Positions 8,443 through 17,535 of a stretch of 64,000 nucleotides of DNA are shown one piece after another (position 1 is the first letter of the stretch; each line of letters begins with the position of its first letter). A program made the position numbers and the translations under genes. The stretch comes from Epilithonimonas vandammei (GTDB taxonomy: Bacteria; Bacteroidota; Bacteroidia; Flavobacteriales; Weeksellaceae). The notes beneath the pieces are model-generated. The model was not told where the DNA came from and searched no databases. It saw nothing but the letters and a program-made list of their open reading frames with translations. Where the stretch lies: NCBI RefSeq assembly GCF_003860525.1, contig NZ_CP034161.1, positions 1,302,001-1,366,000 on the forward strand. The letters are read 5' to 3'.

Positions 8443-9831
8443 ATGAAAAACCTAATATCAATATCAATCATATCCTTATCAGTTCTACTTTCCTGTAAAA
8501 ATAATCAGGTGTCAAAAACACTTACAGAAACAAAACCAATTTCAAAAAAATTCACCGACAATCAACTCATTGATAAAGTCCAAAGCGATGCCCTAAAATA
8601 TTTTTGGGACTTTGCAGAGCCTAATTCATTATTAGGGAGAGAACGTTATCACGAAGACAATATCTATCCTGACAATGACAAACACGTGATTACAACTGGT
8701 GGATCAGGATTTGGGCTGATGACGATTTTAGTTGGTGTCGATAGAAAATTCATTCCTCGCCAGGAAGCTGTAAAAAGACTGACTCAAATTGCAGATTTCT
8801 TGGAAAAAGCAGACCGTTTCCACGGCGCTTGGTCACATTGGATTAATGGTGAAACAGGAAAAGTAGTTCCGTTTGGAAAAAAAGATAATGGCGGAGATTT
8901 GGTAGAAACAGCTTTTCTTACTCAAGGAATTATCTGTGTCCGCGAATATTTCAAAAACGGAAATGCAGAAGAAAAAGCACTCGCTGCAAAAATGGACAAA
9001 CTCTGGAAAGGGATAGAGTGGAATTGGTACACAAGAGGCGGAGAAAAAGTACTCTATTGGCATTGGTCTCCATCGTACGGTTGGGAAATGAATTTCCCAC
9101 TACAAGGCTATAACGAATGCCTCATAACCTATGTTTTAGCCGCCGCATCACCGGATTATTCCATCGATTCCGAAACCTATAACAAAGGCTGGTCAAGAAA
9201 CGGAACCTACACAACAGACCGCACAAAATACGGATTACCACTTTATGTAAAACACAACTATGCAGAAGAATTTGGTGGTCCATTATTCTGGTCACAATAT
9301 TCCTATTTAGGTCTGGATCCAAGAGGACTTTCCGACAAATACGTAAAAAGTTACTGGGATTTGAACCGAAATCACGTTCTGATAAATTACAACTATTGCG
9401 TAGAAAATCCATTGAATTACAAAGGTTATTCCGAAAAATATTGGGGACTGACGGCTAGCTATTCAAGGAACAAAGACGGTTCCGTTGGTTATTCGGCACA
9501 TCAACCTATGAAAGAGGATTTAGGTGTAATTACACCAACGGCAGCCTTGAGTTCTATGCCCTACACACCAAAACAATCGATGGCTGTTTTAAGATTTTTG
9601 TACGATGAAAAACCAAATTTTATTGGACAAGCCGGACCTTACGATGCAACTTCCATTAATTTTAACGATTGGACTACGCCTCGCTATCTCGCTATCGATC
9701 AGGGAACTATTGCGCCGATGATAGAGAATTACCGCACAGGACTGTTGTGGGATTTGTTTATGAATGCGCCGGACATTAGAGAAGGACTCAAAAAAATTGG
9801 ATTTAAGTCCACAGAACACAAAATTCAATAG
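8443..9831 (+). CDS. GH144-type glucanase lipoprotein (COG5368 glycoamylase-like), copy 2
   Basis: This 462-residue paralogue of the preceding gene shares the same blocks in the same order (TGGSGFGLMTILVG, FHGAWSHWING, DNGGDLVETAFL, YNECLITYVLAAASP, YLAIDQGTIAPMIEN). The ATG at 8443 is preferred over an in-frame upstream start at 8395, because it gives a clean signal peptide with lipobox VLLSC and places the gene 16 bases after copy 1. Two secreted paralogues suggest division of labour, for example endo- versus chain-end cleavage, but the sequence does not show which does what. Confidence 0.88.
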   Translation: MKNLISISIISLSVLLSCKNNQVSKTLTETKPISKKFTDNQLIDKVQSDALKYFWDFAEPNSLLGRERYHEDNIYPDNDKHVITTGGSGFGLMTILVGVDRKFIPRQEAVKRLTQIADFLEKADRFHGAWSHWINGETGKVVPFGKKDNGGDLVETAFLTQGIICVREYFKNGNAEEKALAAKMDKLWKGIEWNWYTRGGEKVLYWHWSPSYGWEMNFPLQGYNECLITYVLAAASPDYSIDSETYNKGWSRNGTYTTDRTKYGLPLYVKHNYAEEFGGPLFWSQYSYLGLDPRGLSDKYVKSYWDLNRNHVLINYNYCVENPLNYKGYSEKYWGLTASYSRNKDGSVGYSAHQPMKEDLGVITPTAALSSMPYTPKQSMAVLRFLYDEKPNFIGQAGPYDATSINFNDWTTPRYLAIDQGTIAPMIENYRTGLLWDLFMNAPDIREGLKKIGFKSTEHKIQ

Positions 9832-9896
9832 CCAAAAATCAGTATCTTTAAACACTAAAATTTATTGTCTCAATTTGAAATAATATGAATTTTAGA

Positions 9897-10013
9897 GCCA
9901 GGAACCTGCTGTCCGCTATATCTTTTTTATCATTGCGAACGAAGTGAAGTCATCTGTTCAACATTGTACAATCGCAATTATAAAAAAGGATGCCGCTACC
10001 ATCAGGGCTAGGG
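9897..10013. repeat. Dispersed repeat family B, copy at 9.9 kb
   Basis: Left arm GTCCGCTATATCTTTTTT and right arm AAAAAAGGATGCCGCTACC match the copies at 19.8 and 48.7 kb. The centre differs and has its own inverted repeat, ATTGCGA (9931-9938 area) against TCGCAAT (9971-9978 area). It separates the second glucanase from the esterase gene and fills most of the 260-base gap. Confidence 0.75.
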
Positions 10014-10091
10014 CATTGGACATAAAATAAAAATTAAACAATTTATAGAGCATTCAAAACTTCAAATATGTTATTTTGAAAATTTAAAAAA

Positions 10092-10796
10092 ATGAAAGTA
10101 AAAAATATCATTCTTCTCTTACTTGGGTTTTCATCTTTTGTAGCAGCACAAGAAATCAAAGCTGAGTTCAATAAAGAAGTTAAAATTCAGAAAAAGCTAT
10201 CTTACCTTCTGGATATTCCACAAAATCCAAAAACAAAACTGCCTTTGATTGTTTTTCTTCACGGCTCTGGCGAAAGAGGCAATGATTTGGAAAAAGTAAA
10301 ACTAAACGGCGTTCTTCAACACAAGGATTTAATCAAAGAACCTGTTGCTATTTTAGCGCCTCAGTGTCCAGCAAATACTTGGTGGGATACCGATGCGGTT
10401 TATTTCCTTGTCAAAGAAATTTCAGAAAAATATAAAATTGACAAAGACAGAATTTACCTCACTGGATTATCAATGGGAGGTTGGGGAACTTTGAAATTGG
10501 CAGGAGAACATCCCGAGATGTTTGCCGCAGTCGCATCAGTCTGTGCTCCAACAGATCGAGTGATGTATGCGAATATTCACAATTACAAGGATATGAATCT
10601 CAAAATCTTCCACGGAGGAATGGACGATGTTGTTCTGCCAGAGAATGCTTTTAATTTTTATCAGAAACTACATCCAATCAATCCAAAAGCAGAATTGACC
10701 ATTTTCCCGAACGACAATCACAATTCTTGGGATTCTACCTATTCTGACCCTAAGTTGTACGAATGGATGTTATCATTCAAAAAAAATGAATATTAA
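10092..10796 (+). CDS. Secreted alpha/beta-hydrolase esterase
   Basis: The protein has 234 residues and a signal peptide (to about residue 19, ending VAAQ). It is a COG4099-type predicted esterase/peptidase: an oxyanion-region HGSGERG near residue 57, the nucleophile motif GLSMGGWG with Ser127, an acidic residue in GGMDDVV near 177 and His210 in NDNHNSW. These make a complete Ser-Asp-His triad. Placed between the glucanases and the GH3 enzyme, it may remove ester substituents from the glycan, since bacterial beta-1,2-glucans are often decorated. That role is inference; peptidase activity is an alternative. Confidence 0.82.
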   Translation: MKVKNIILLLLGFSSFVAAQEIKAEFNKEVKIQKKLSYLLDIPQNPKTKLPLIVFLHGSGERGNDLEKVKLNGVLQHKDLIKEPVAILAPQCPANTWWDTDAVYFLVKEISEKYKIDKDRIYLTGLSMGGWGTLKLAGEHPEMFAAVASVCAPTDRVMYANIHNYKDMNLKIFHGGMDDVVLPENAFNFYQKLHPINPKAELTIFPNDNHNSWDSTYSDPKLYEWMLSFKKNEY

Positions 10797-10829
10797 TAAT
10801 TATTTTAATAATAATTGAAAATCACAGTT

Positions 10830-10918
10830 AGCTTTTATAAGCGATAGCGCCTTTGTGAACCTAAAAATATTTTCAATACAATAAAAAAATCTTTGTGCAC
10901 TTTGTGTTAAAACTTCTC
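10830..10918. repeat. Dispersed repeat family C (ACACAAAG type), copy at 10.9 kb
   Basis: The spacer between the esterase and GH3 genes carries GCGCCTTTGTGAACC and CTTTGTGCACTTTGTGTTAA. These match the TTTGTG(n)CTTTGTG repeats found at 30.1 and, in a GCGACTTTGCG form, at 33.9 kb. Nothing else was recognised in this 268-base gap. Confidence 0.55.
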
Positions 10919-11064
10919 CGATTAGTACCATAGGTTGTACAATCAGTAAAATAAAAAATTAAAAATAATATATATAATGAAATCGCCTTTAGAAATTTTG
11001 AAAAACAGTCAAGTATAAATGATAGGCGATTCCATATGACAATTAAAAAAAATAAATACTACAT

Positions 11065-13392
11065 ATGAAAAAGTTTGTAATCCTTGCTGCACTGGCGCTT
11101 TCGCCTTATTTTTTGGCGCAGGAATTGGTGAGTAAACCGGTTCAGTCTTATCAAACCGAAAAATATCAGTCTAAGAAAAAAGCTTTCATAGACGACCTTA
11201 TTTCCAAAATGACTTTGGACGAGAAAATAGGTCAGCTGAATTTACCTTCATCGGGAGATTTCACAACTGGTACTGCTCAAAGTTCCGATATCGGTAAAAA
11301 GATTGAACAAGGACTTGTTGGTGGATTATTCAATATCAAAGGGGTTGATAAAATCCGTGATGTTCAGAAAGTTGCGGTAGAAAAAAGCCGTCTGAAAATC
11401 CCAATGATTTTCGGGATGGATGTCATCCACGGTTATGAAACGTCTTTCCCAATTCCGTTAGGATTAGCTTCGTCTTGGGATATGAATTTGATCCAAAGAT
11501 CGGCTCAGATTGCTGCTCAGGAATCTACCGCAGACGGAATCAACTGGACTTTTTCTCCAATGACGGATATCTCAAGAGATCCAAGATGGGGTAGAGTTTC
11601 CGAAGGTTCTGGGGAAGATCCATACTTAGGAAGCGAGATTGCAAAGGCAATGGTCTTTGGTTATCAGGGAACTGATCTTTCAAAAAATAACACCATGTTG
11701 GCTTGTCTTAAACACTTCGCACTTTATGGCGCGCCAGAAGGCGGACGAGATTACAACACGGTGGATATGAGCCACGTATCAATGTTCAATAATTATTTTC
11801 CGCCTTACAAAGCAGCTGTTGACGCTGGAGTGGGTTCCGTGATGGCTTCTTTCAATGAAGTAGATGGTGTTCCTGCAACAGGAAACAAATGGTTGATGAC
11901 AGATGTTCTAAGAAATCAATGGAAGTTTAAAGGTTTTGTGGTAACAGATTACACAGGAATCAATGAGATGGTAGATCACGGGATGGGCGATTTGCAACAA
12001 GTTTCGGCTTTAGCAATTAATGCTGGCGTTGATATGGATATGGTTGGCGAAGGTTTTCTTAAAACCTTGAAAAAATCTGTATCGGAAGGAAAAGTTTCTG
12101 AAAAAACAATTACAGAAGCAACAAGAAGAATCTTGGAAGCAAAATATGACCTTGGACTTTTTGATGATCCTTATAAATATACAGATTCCAAAAGAGCTCA
12201 GAAAGAAGTATTCAGTCCAAAACATTTGGAAGCAGCAAGAACTATTTCTGCAAATTCTATGGTTTTGATGAAAAATGACAAACAAGTTCTTCCTCTTAAA
12301 AAATCTGGAACGGTTGCTGTAATTGGTCCATTGGCAGACAATGCTGTGAATATGCCAGGAACTTGGAGTGTTGCTGCTAAGCATTCTAATTCTATTTCTT
12401 TGTTAAGAGGTCTTAAAGAAACTGTTGGTAAAGATGTAAATTTTGTTTACGCCAAAGGTAGTAACGTTTACGAATCTGAAGCAATGGAACAAAAAGCGGC
12501 CATGTTCGGGAAAACAACGGGTAGAGATAGCCGTCCCGCAGACCAAATCAGAAAAGAAGCCGTTGAAATCGCAAGTAAAGCAGATGTCATTCTTTTAGCC
12601 ATCGGAGAAAGTGCAGAGATGAGCGGAGAATCTAGCTCCAGAACAGATATCGGCATTCCGGAAACTCAAAAAGAATTATTGAGAGAACTTAAGAAAACCG
12701 GAAAACCAATTGTGATCGTTCTTTTCGCTGGTCGTCCTTTAGTTTTAACGGAAGAATCTGAATTAGCAGACGGAATCCTGAATGTTTGGTTCCCGGGAAG
12801 TATGGCCGGATATGCTATTTCCGACGTTCTTTACGGAAAAGTAAATCCTTCTGCAAAATTACCAATGACTTTCCCAAGAAGCGTAGGCCAGGTTCCAATT
12901 TATTATAACGCAAAAAATACTGGTCGACCATTGAGTGCAGATCATACAGAGAAATGTACGTTTGAGAAATTCCGTTCTAATTATTTGGATGAGTGTAACA
13001 CGCCGCTTTATCCGTTTGGATATGGATTGAGTTATTCTCAATTCAATTATTCCGACCTTTCTGTGAGCAATGCAAAACCTGCTGGCGATACATCCATTGA
13101 AGCGACAGTAACGCTTACGAATAGTGGAAAATATGATGGAGCAGAAGTGGTTCAGCTTTATATCAGAGATTTGGTTGGAAGCATTACAAGACCGGTTAAA
13201 GAATTGAAAGGTTTCCAAAAAGTTTATCTAAAAGCTGGAGAAAGTAAAAAAGTTACTTTCAAAATCTCTCCGGAAGATTTAAAGTTCTACAACAGTCAAT
13301 TGAAATTCGATTGGGAAGCTGGTGATTTCGATGTGATGATTGGAACCAATTCTCACGATGTGAAAACAACGAGAATCAGTTGGACAAAATAA
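11065..13392 (+). CDS. bglX: Glycoside hydrolase family 3 beta-glucosidase
   Basis: This 775-residue secreted GH3 enzyme (signal peptide to about residue 19, FLAQ) has the full BglX layout: an N-terminal TIM-like barrel (about 40-370) with KHFALYG and the nucleophile Asp295 in GFVVTDYTG, an alpha/beta sandwich (about 395-610) and a C-terminal fibronectin-like domain (about 660-770, EVVQLYIRD). It removes terminal beta-linked glucose. GH3 enzymes paired with GH144 can hydrolyse sophorose. It lies 268 bases after the esterase and may have its own promoter, but it closes the locus and is followed by a terminator. Confidence 0.93.
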   Translation: MKKFVILAALALSPYFLAQELVSKPVQSYQTEKYQSKKKAFIDDLISKMTLDEKIGQLNLPSSGDFTTGTAQSSDIGKKIEQGLVGGLFNIKGVDKIRDVQKVAVEKSRLKIPMIFGMDVIHGYETSFPIPLGLASSWDMNLIQRSAQIAAQESTADGINWTFSPMTDISRDPRWGRVSEGSGEDPYLGSEIAKAMVFGYQGTDLSKNNTMLACLKHFALYGAPEGGRDYNTVDMSHVSMFNNYFPPYKAAVDAGVGSVMASFNEVDGVPATGNKWLMTDVLRNQWKFKGFVVTDYTGINEMVDHGMGDLQQVSALAINAGVDMDMVGEGFLKTLKKSVSEGKVSEKTITEATRRILEAKYDLGLFDDPYKYTDSKRAQKEVFSPKHLEAARTISANSMVLMKNDKQVLPLKKSGTVAVIGPLADNAVNMPGTWSVAAKHSNSISLLRGLKETVGKDVNFVYAKGSNVYESEAMEQKAAMFGKTTGRDSRPADQIRKEAVEIASKADVILLAIGESAEMSGESSSRTDIGIPETQKELLRELKKTGKPIVIVLFAGRPLVLTEESELADGILNVWFPGSMAGYAISDVLYGKVNPSAKLPMTFPRSVGQVPIYYNAKNTGRPLSADHTEKCTFEKFRSNYLDECNTPLYPFGYGLSYSQFNYSDLSVSNAKPAGDTSIEATVTLTNSGKYDGAEVVQLYIRDLVGSITRPVKELKGFQKVYLKAGESKKVTFKISPEDLKFYNSQLKFDWEAGDFDVMIGTNSHDVKTTRISWTK

Positions 13393-13415
13393 AATTTAAT
13401 TCAAATTAATATTAC

Positions 13416-13454
13416 AAAAGCCTTTCAGATACAAGTTCTGGAAGGCTTTTTTTA
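13416..13454 (+). terminator. Intrinsic terminator after GH3 gene
   Basis: AAAAGCCTTTCAGA pairs with TCTGGAAGGCTTTT (one wobble) around a 7-base loop, followed by a T tract. It ends the glucan locus. Confidence 0.85.
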
Positions 13455-13527
13455 TGAAAATGTATGTAACTAATCTGAATGAAAATCAAACTTAATTCTT
13501 GTTACCAATTCAAATGAAGGATTGTTG

Positions 13528-14214
13528 TTATTTTATAATTTGAGTTCCAAAAGCCTGATTTATCTTGTTGGCATTTTGCTCTTCGTAATTCCTAATGATA
13601 TTGAATAAACCATTTACAATCTGCTCAGACGCCAGTTGGCTAATGCCATTGCTTGCAAGATTCTGACTTTGGTTTCCAAATAGGCTTCCTAGTATAGATG
13701 AGCCTTTCAAAGCATTGTTAAGCGTATTTACGAGACCAAATTCATTTAGTTTTGCATCTACCTTCGGTGTAATAGCTGCAATAAGTTGGGATTGTGTCTT
13801 TTCTTTCAAAATTTGAGTAGCCATACCAGAACCACCTTGTGCAATTCTTGTAACATCATCTGCCGTCAAACTATTTACGGCGTTGTTTAATATTGGTTCG
13901 GATATATTAGCTGTAAAATACGCAGCATCTGCGATGTATTGTTTTTCTTTTTGCACAATACTACTCATACCCAAAGATTGTAACGTATTATTAATGCTTT
14001 TCAGTTGAGATGGTATAGCCTGATCTATCAATGTACTATTCATAAAAGCTTCTTTGTCTTTTAAAGTAGCCATACCTTTGGAAATACCTCCCAATAGAAT
14101 ATTTTTTATAATGGTTAAACCAATACTAGATGTTGCTACTGCCATACAAGAATTAGTAACTACTGCGCCTGAAACTGCTGCAACACCTGCAACTATAAAA
14201 TATTTAGTTCTCAT
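13528..14214 (-). CDS. DUF4197 domain-containing protein
   Basis: The 228-residue product matches DUF4197: GGISKGMATLKDKEAF early, then IPSQLKSINNTLQSLGM, AAYFTANISEPILNNAVNSLTADDVTRI and a C-terminal helical part. An N-terminal hydrophobic segment (YFIVAGVAAVSGAVV) suggests export or anchoring, and a Cys follows (TNSC), so it may be a lipoprotein. The start at 14214 is chosen over the in-frame ATG at 14262 because a good -7 box lies between them (14241-14248) and would not transcribe the upstream start. Function is unknown. Confidence 0.8.
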   Translation of the reverse strand: MRTKYFIVAGVAAVSGAVVTNSCMAVATSSIGLTIIKNILLGGISKGMATLKDKEAFMNSTLIDQAIPSQLKSINNTLQSLGMSSIVQKEKQYIADAAYFTANISEPILNNAVNSLTADDVTRIAQGGSGMATQILKEKTQSQLIAAITPKVDAKLNEFGLVNTLNNALKGSSILGSLFGNQSQNLASNGISQLASEQIVNGLFNIIRNYEEQNANKINQAFGTQIIK

Positions 14215-14223
14215 AATTTTTTC

Positions 14224-14248
14224 AAATTCAAAATTTGAACCAAAGTTA
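14224..14248 (-). promoter_or_regulatory. Promoter of the DUF4197 gene with an inverted repeat
   Basis: On the minus strand TAACTTTG (14248-14241) matches TAnnTTTG and is 27 bases before the ATG at 14214. CAAATT-N3-AATTTG (14224-14238) overlaps the expected transcription start and could be a protein-binding site. Confidence 0.55.
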
Positions 14249-14453
14249 AGATTATTAGACAAAACGAAAATCCGTCTATTATATCAGAAAATATTGAAAT
14301 TATGACTATTAATACTTTAATCTCCTACACTGTCAATTTGTTTCATAAAGTCAGGATTAATTAAATTTTATTTGAAAAAAATAAATTTAGATGCAAAAAA
14401 AAATGCATATTCATATTTCTCATTTTCAAATTCTTATTTCCACTATAAATCAT

Positions 14454-14461
14454 TATATTTG
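14454..14461 (+). promoter_or_regulatory. Promoter -7 box for secDF
   Basis: TATATTTG is a full TAnnTTTG match 29 bases before the secDF ATG. Confidence 0.6.
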
Positions 14462-14490
14462 CCGACTAAAATTATATATATCGTAAGAAA

Positions 14491-17388
14491 ATGCAAGGAA
14501 AAGGACTCGTTACACTGGTTGCCATCGTTCTTGGACTGATTTGTCTCAATGAGCTTCTGCCTTCTTTCTATGCCAATAAAATAGAAAAAGAAGCTAGAGC
14601 CATCGCTGGAGAAAATCAGATTAAATATCAGGCTGAAATTGACAGGCTTTCTAAAGACACGCTTAATCTTGGGTTTACAAAACTGGATTATGCCTCTGCA
14701 AAGCAAAAAGAGATGAAGCTTGGTCTTGACCTAAAAGGTGGGATCAACGTATTATTAGAGATCAACCAAAGAGATTTGGTAAATGATCTTAGTAATTATT
14801 CTTCAAACCCTGTTTTGATAGAAGCACTTAACAGAACAGATCGGGCGCAAAAAAGCTCAAGTAAGCAATACATTGAGGATTTTTTTAACCAATTCGAAAT
14901 TGTTAATAAAGAAAAGGGTACAAACCTAAAACTTGCAGATCCTGAGATATTCGGAAATACCAATCTTACGGAGATTAAATTCAACACACCAGATGACCAG
15001 GTAAAGAATATCATCAGAAGAAAAATCGATGCATCTGTAGGAACGGCTTATGAGGTTCTGAGAACACGTATAGATAAAATGGGTGTTACCCAGCCAAATG
15101 TGCAGAGAGTTCCTGGTACAGGAAGAATTCTTGTAGAGATGCCTGGTATCAAAGATATCGACAGAGTTAAGAAAATGTTGGCGACTTCCGCAAAGCTTCA
15201 GTTTTGGGAAGTGCAGGTGGGACAGGAAGTTTTTCCTTACCTTTCTGAACTTAGCCAGCTTGTAAAAACAAAAGGAGATTCTATCGGTGTTGCTAAAACT
15301 ACTAATTTCATCAACCTTCTTCAGGTTGGTACTACACCTGGAAATGCAATTGCGAATGTAAAGCTTGCTGATACAGCTGTAGTTAATAAAATTCTGAACA
15401 GCGCAATTGCTGTAAAATCCCGTCCAATAAATTTGAAATATACTCAGTTTATGTGGGGATACAAGCCAGAGACAAACACTTCGAACAGTCTTGTATTATA
15501 TGCAATCCGTGGGAATATCAGCCAAAAAGCACCTGTAGATGGCGCTGTGGAATCTGCTAATATCAATTATGATCAGTTAGGCCGTATTGTTGTAGATATG
15601 CAAATGGATTCTAGTGGTGCTCGTGATTGGAAAACAATGACTGAGAAAAACAAAGGAAAAGTGGTGGCTGTTACACTTGATAACAGAGTCTATACAGCAC
15701 CAGTGGTTAACAATGTTATTCCGGACGGAAGAACACAAATCTCAGGAAATTTTACACAGGAAGAAGCTAAAGATCTTGTTGATGTGCTGGGTGCAGGTAA
15801 ACTTCCTGCCGGTGCAAAGATTGTTCAGGCTGATGTTGTAGGTCCTTCTTTGGGAGCAGAATCTATCAATGATGGGGTAATGTCTTTCCTTATTGCTTTT
15901 GCAGTAATCATTGTTTATATCATTTTTTATTATGGAGGAGCGGGCGTTTATGCAGTTATCGCAATGGTCATAAACCTGTTCTATATTTTCGGAATTATGG
16001 ATTCTGTAGATGCTACACTCACACTTCCGGGGATTGCTGGTATCGTATTATCAATGGCGATGGCTGTGGATGCGAACGTTATCATCTACGAACGAACTAA
16101 AGAAGAGTTATTCCGTGGAAAAACTATTATTGAAGCCTATAAAGATGGTTTCAAGCACGCTATATCAGCGATTATTGATGGTCACGCTACAACTTTCATT
16201 ACGGCATTAATCCTATATATTTTCGGAACAGGACCTATCAAAGGTTTTGCAGTGACATTAATGATTGGTCTTGTAATGACTTTATTCACCTCAGTTCTTC
16301 TTTCCAGAGTGATGATCTTCAATAGATTAGAAAAAGGAAAATCTCTTTCTGTATGGACTGCGCCAACTAAAAATTTATTCAGAAATACTTGGATCGATTT
16401 TATCGGGAAAAGAAAATATGCTTATATCGTTTCCGGAATCCTGATGGTGATTTCAATTGGTTCCATGGCTTTAAATGGCTTCAAATACGGAATCGACTTT
16501 ACCGGCGGGCGTAACTATGTTGTCAGATTTGAAAAACCGGTAGATGCAGAGAAAATCGAAGGTAATATTGCTAAGCTGATGAAAACTGCAGATGGCAAGA
16601 ATGAATCTGTAGAAGTTAAAACATTTGGTAACAGCTCTCAGCTAAAAATAACGACCGATTATTTAATTGATGATGAATCTCTGGTCGCTGACCAGACTGT
16701 AGAACAAAAAATCTATGATGGTCTGAAGCAGGATTTGCCAGCCAATATGAGCCTTGCAGATTTCAAAGCGGCAGACAAAGGTCACGCAGGAATTGTCTCT
16801 TCGACTAAAGTGGGACCAACTGTTGCGGATGATATTACAACGCACGGTATGCTTGCGGTAGCAGCTTCACTATTAGGTATTTTTATCTATATCTTGGTTA
16901 GGTTTGACAAATGGCAGTTTTCTCTTGGAGCGGTTGCAGGTCTTTTCCACGATACGGTTGTTATTTTGGGTATCTATTCATTGTTCTACAAGATTATGCC
17001 TTTCAATATGGAGATCAACCAGGATTTCATTGCGGCGATTCTTACCGTTATCGGTTATTCAATTAACGATACCGTAATTATCTTCGATAGAATAAGGGAA
17101 TATCTTCGTGAGAAAAAAGCGCTTACATTGGCCGGATTATTTGATGATTCCATCTCCAGCACTATTGGTAGAACATTCAACACATCGTTTACTACGATCT
17201 TGGTAATTCTAGCTATTTTCATTTTTGGTGGAGATAACCTTAGAGGATTTATGTTCTGCTTATTGATCGGTATTGGATTTGGTACTTACTCATCTATTTT
17301 CATTGCATCGGCTACGGCTTATGACTTCCTTAGAGGAAAGAAAAAAGAAGATAAAGTAACAGGAAAATCTTCTATTGATAATGCTTAA
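14491..17388 (+). CDS. secDF: Fused protein translocase subunit SecDF
   Basis: SecD and SecF are fused in one 965-residue membrane protein that uses the proton gradient to help SecYEG release exported proteins. The N-terminal transmembrane helix is followed by the SecD motif KLGLDLKGGINVLLE (about residue 76), a large periplasmic domain, SecD helices (about 465-610, including the family segment GTGPIKGFAVTLMIGL), then the SecF half with KYGIDFTGGRNYVVRF (about 665) and its own helices to about 950 (GYSINDTVIIFDRIRE). Fusion is usual in Bacteroidota. The gene is single, with its own promoter and terminator. Confidence 0.96.
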   Translation: MQGKGLVTLVAIVLGLICLNELLPSFYANKIEKEARAIAGENQIKYQAEIDRLSKDTLNLGFTKLDYASAKQKEMKLGLDLKGGINVLLEINQRDLVNDLSNYSSNPVLIEALNRTDRAQKSSSKQYIEDFFNQFEIVNKEKGTNLKLADPEIFGNTNLTEIKFNTPDDQVKNIIRRKIDASVGTAYEVLRTRIDKMGVTQPNVQRVPGTGRILVEMPGIKDIDRVKKMLATSAKLQFWEVQVGQEVFPYLSELSQLVKTKGDSIGVAKTTNFINLLQVGTTPGNAIANVKLADTAVVNKILNSAIAVKSRPINLKYTQFMWGYKPETNTSNSLVLYAIRGNISQKAPVDGAVESANINYDQLGRIVVDMQMDSSGARDWKTMTEKNKGKVVAVTLDNRVYTAPVVNNVIPDGRTQISGNFTQEEAKDLVDVLGAGKLPAGAKIVQADVVGPSLGAESINDGVMSFLIAFAVIIVYIIFYYGGAGVYAVIAMVINLFYIFGIMDSVDATLTLPGIAGIVLSMAMAVDANVIIYERTKEELFRGKTIIEAYKDGFKHAISAIIDGHATTFITALILYIFGTGPIKGFAVTLMIGLVMTLFTSVLLSRVMIFNRLEKGKSLSVWTAPTKNLFRNTWIDFIGKRKYAYIVSGILMVISIGSMALNGFKYGIDFTGGRNYVVRFEKPVDAEKIEGNIAKLMKTADGKNESVEVKTFGNSSQLKITTDYLIDDESLVADQTVEQKIYDGLKQDLPANMSLADFKAADKGHAGIVSSTKVGPTVADDITTHGMLAVAASLLGIFIYILVRFDKWQFSLGAVAGLFHDTVVILGIYSLFYKIMPFNMEINQDFIAAILTVIGYSINDTVIIFDRIREYLREKKALTLAGLFDDSISSTIGRTFNTSFTTILVILAIFIFGGDNLRGFMFCLLIGIGFGTYSSIFIASATAYDFLRGKKKEDKVTGKSSIDNA

Positions 17389-17421
17389 TTGGTAAATTAA
17401 TTTACTATCAATATAACTTAT

Positions 17422-17451
17422 AAAGCTCTCAAATTTATTGGGAGCTTTTTT
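17422..17451 (+). terminator. Intrinsic terminator after secDF
   Basis: AAAGCTCTC (17422-17430) pairs with GGGAGCTTT (one wobble), followed by TTTTT. Confidence 0.8.
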
Positions 17452-17535
17452 ATTGTGGATTTTTGAATCTATCTTTAAATTCCATATTTTCAATTCAGAC
17501 CTCCTGGAATCAAAAAATTCATACCTTCGCACTAT

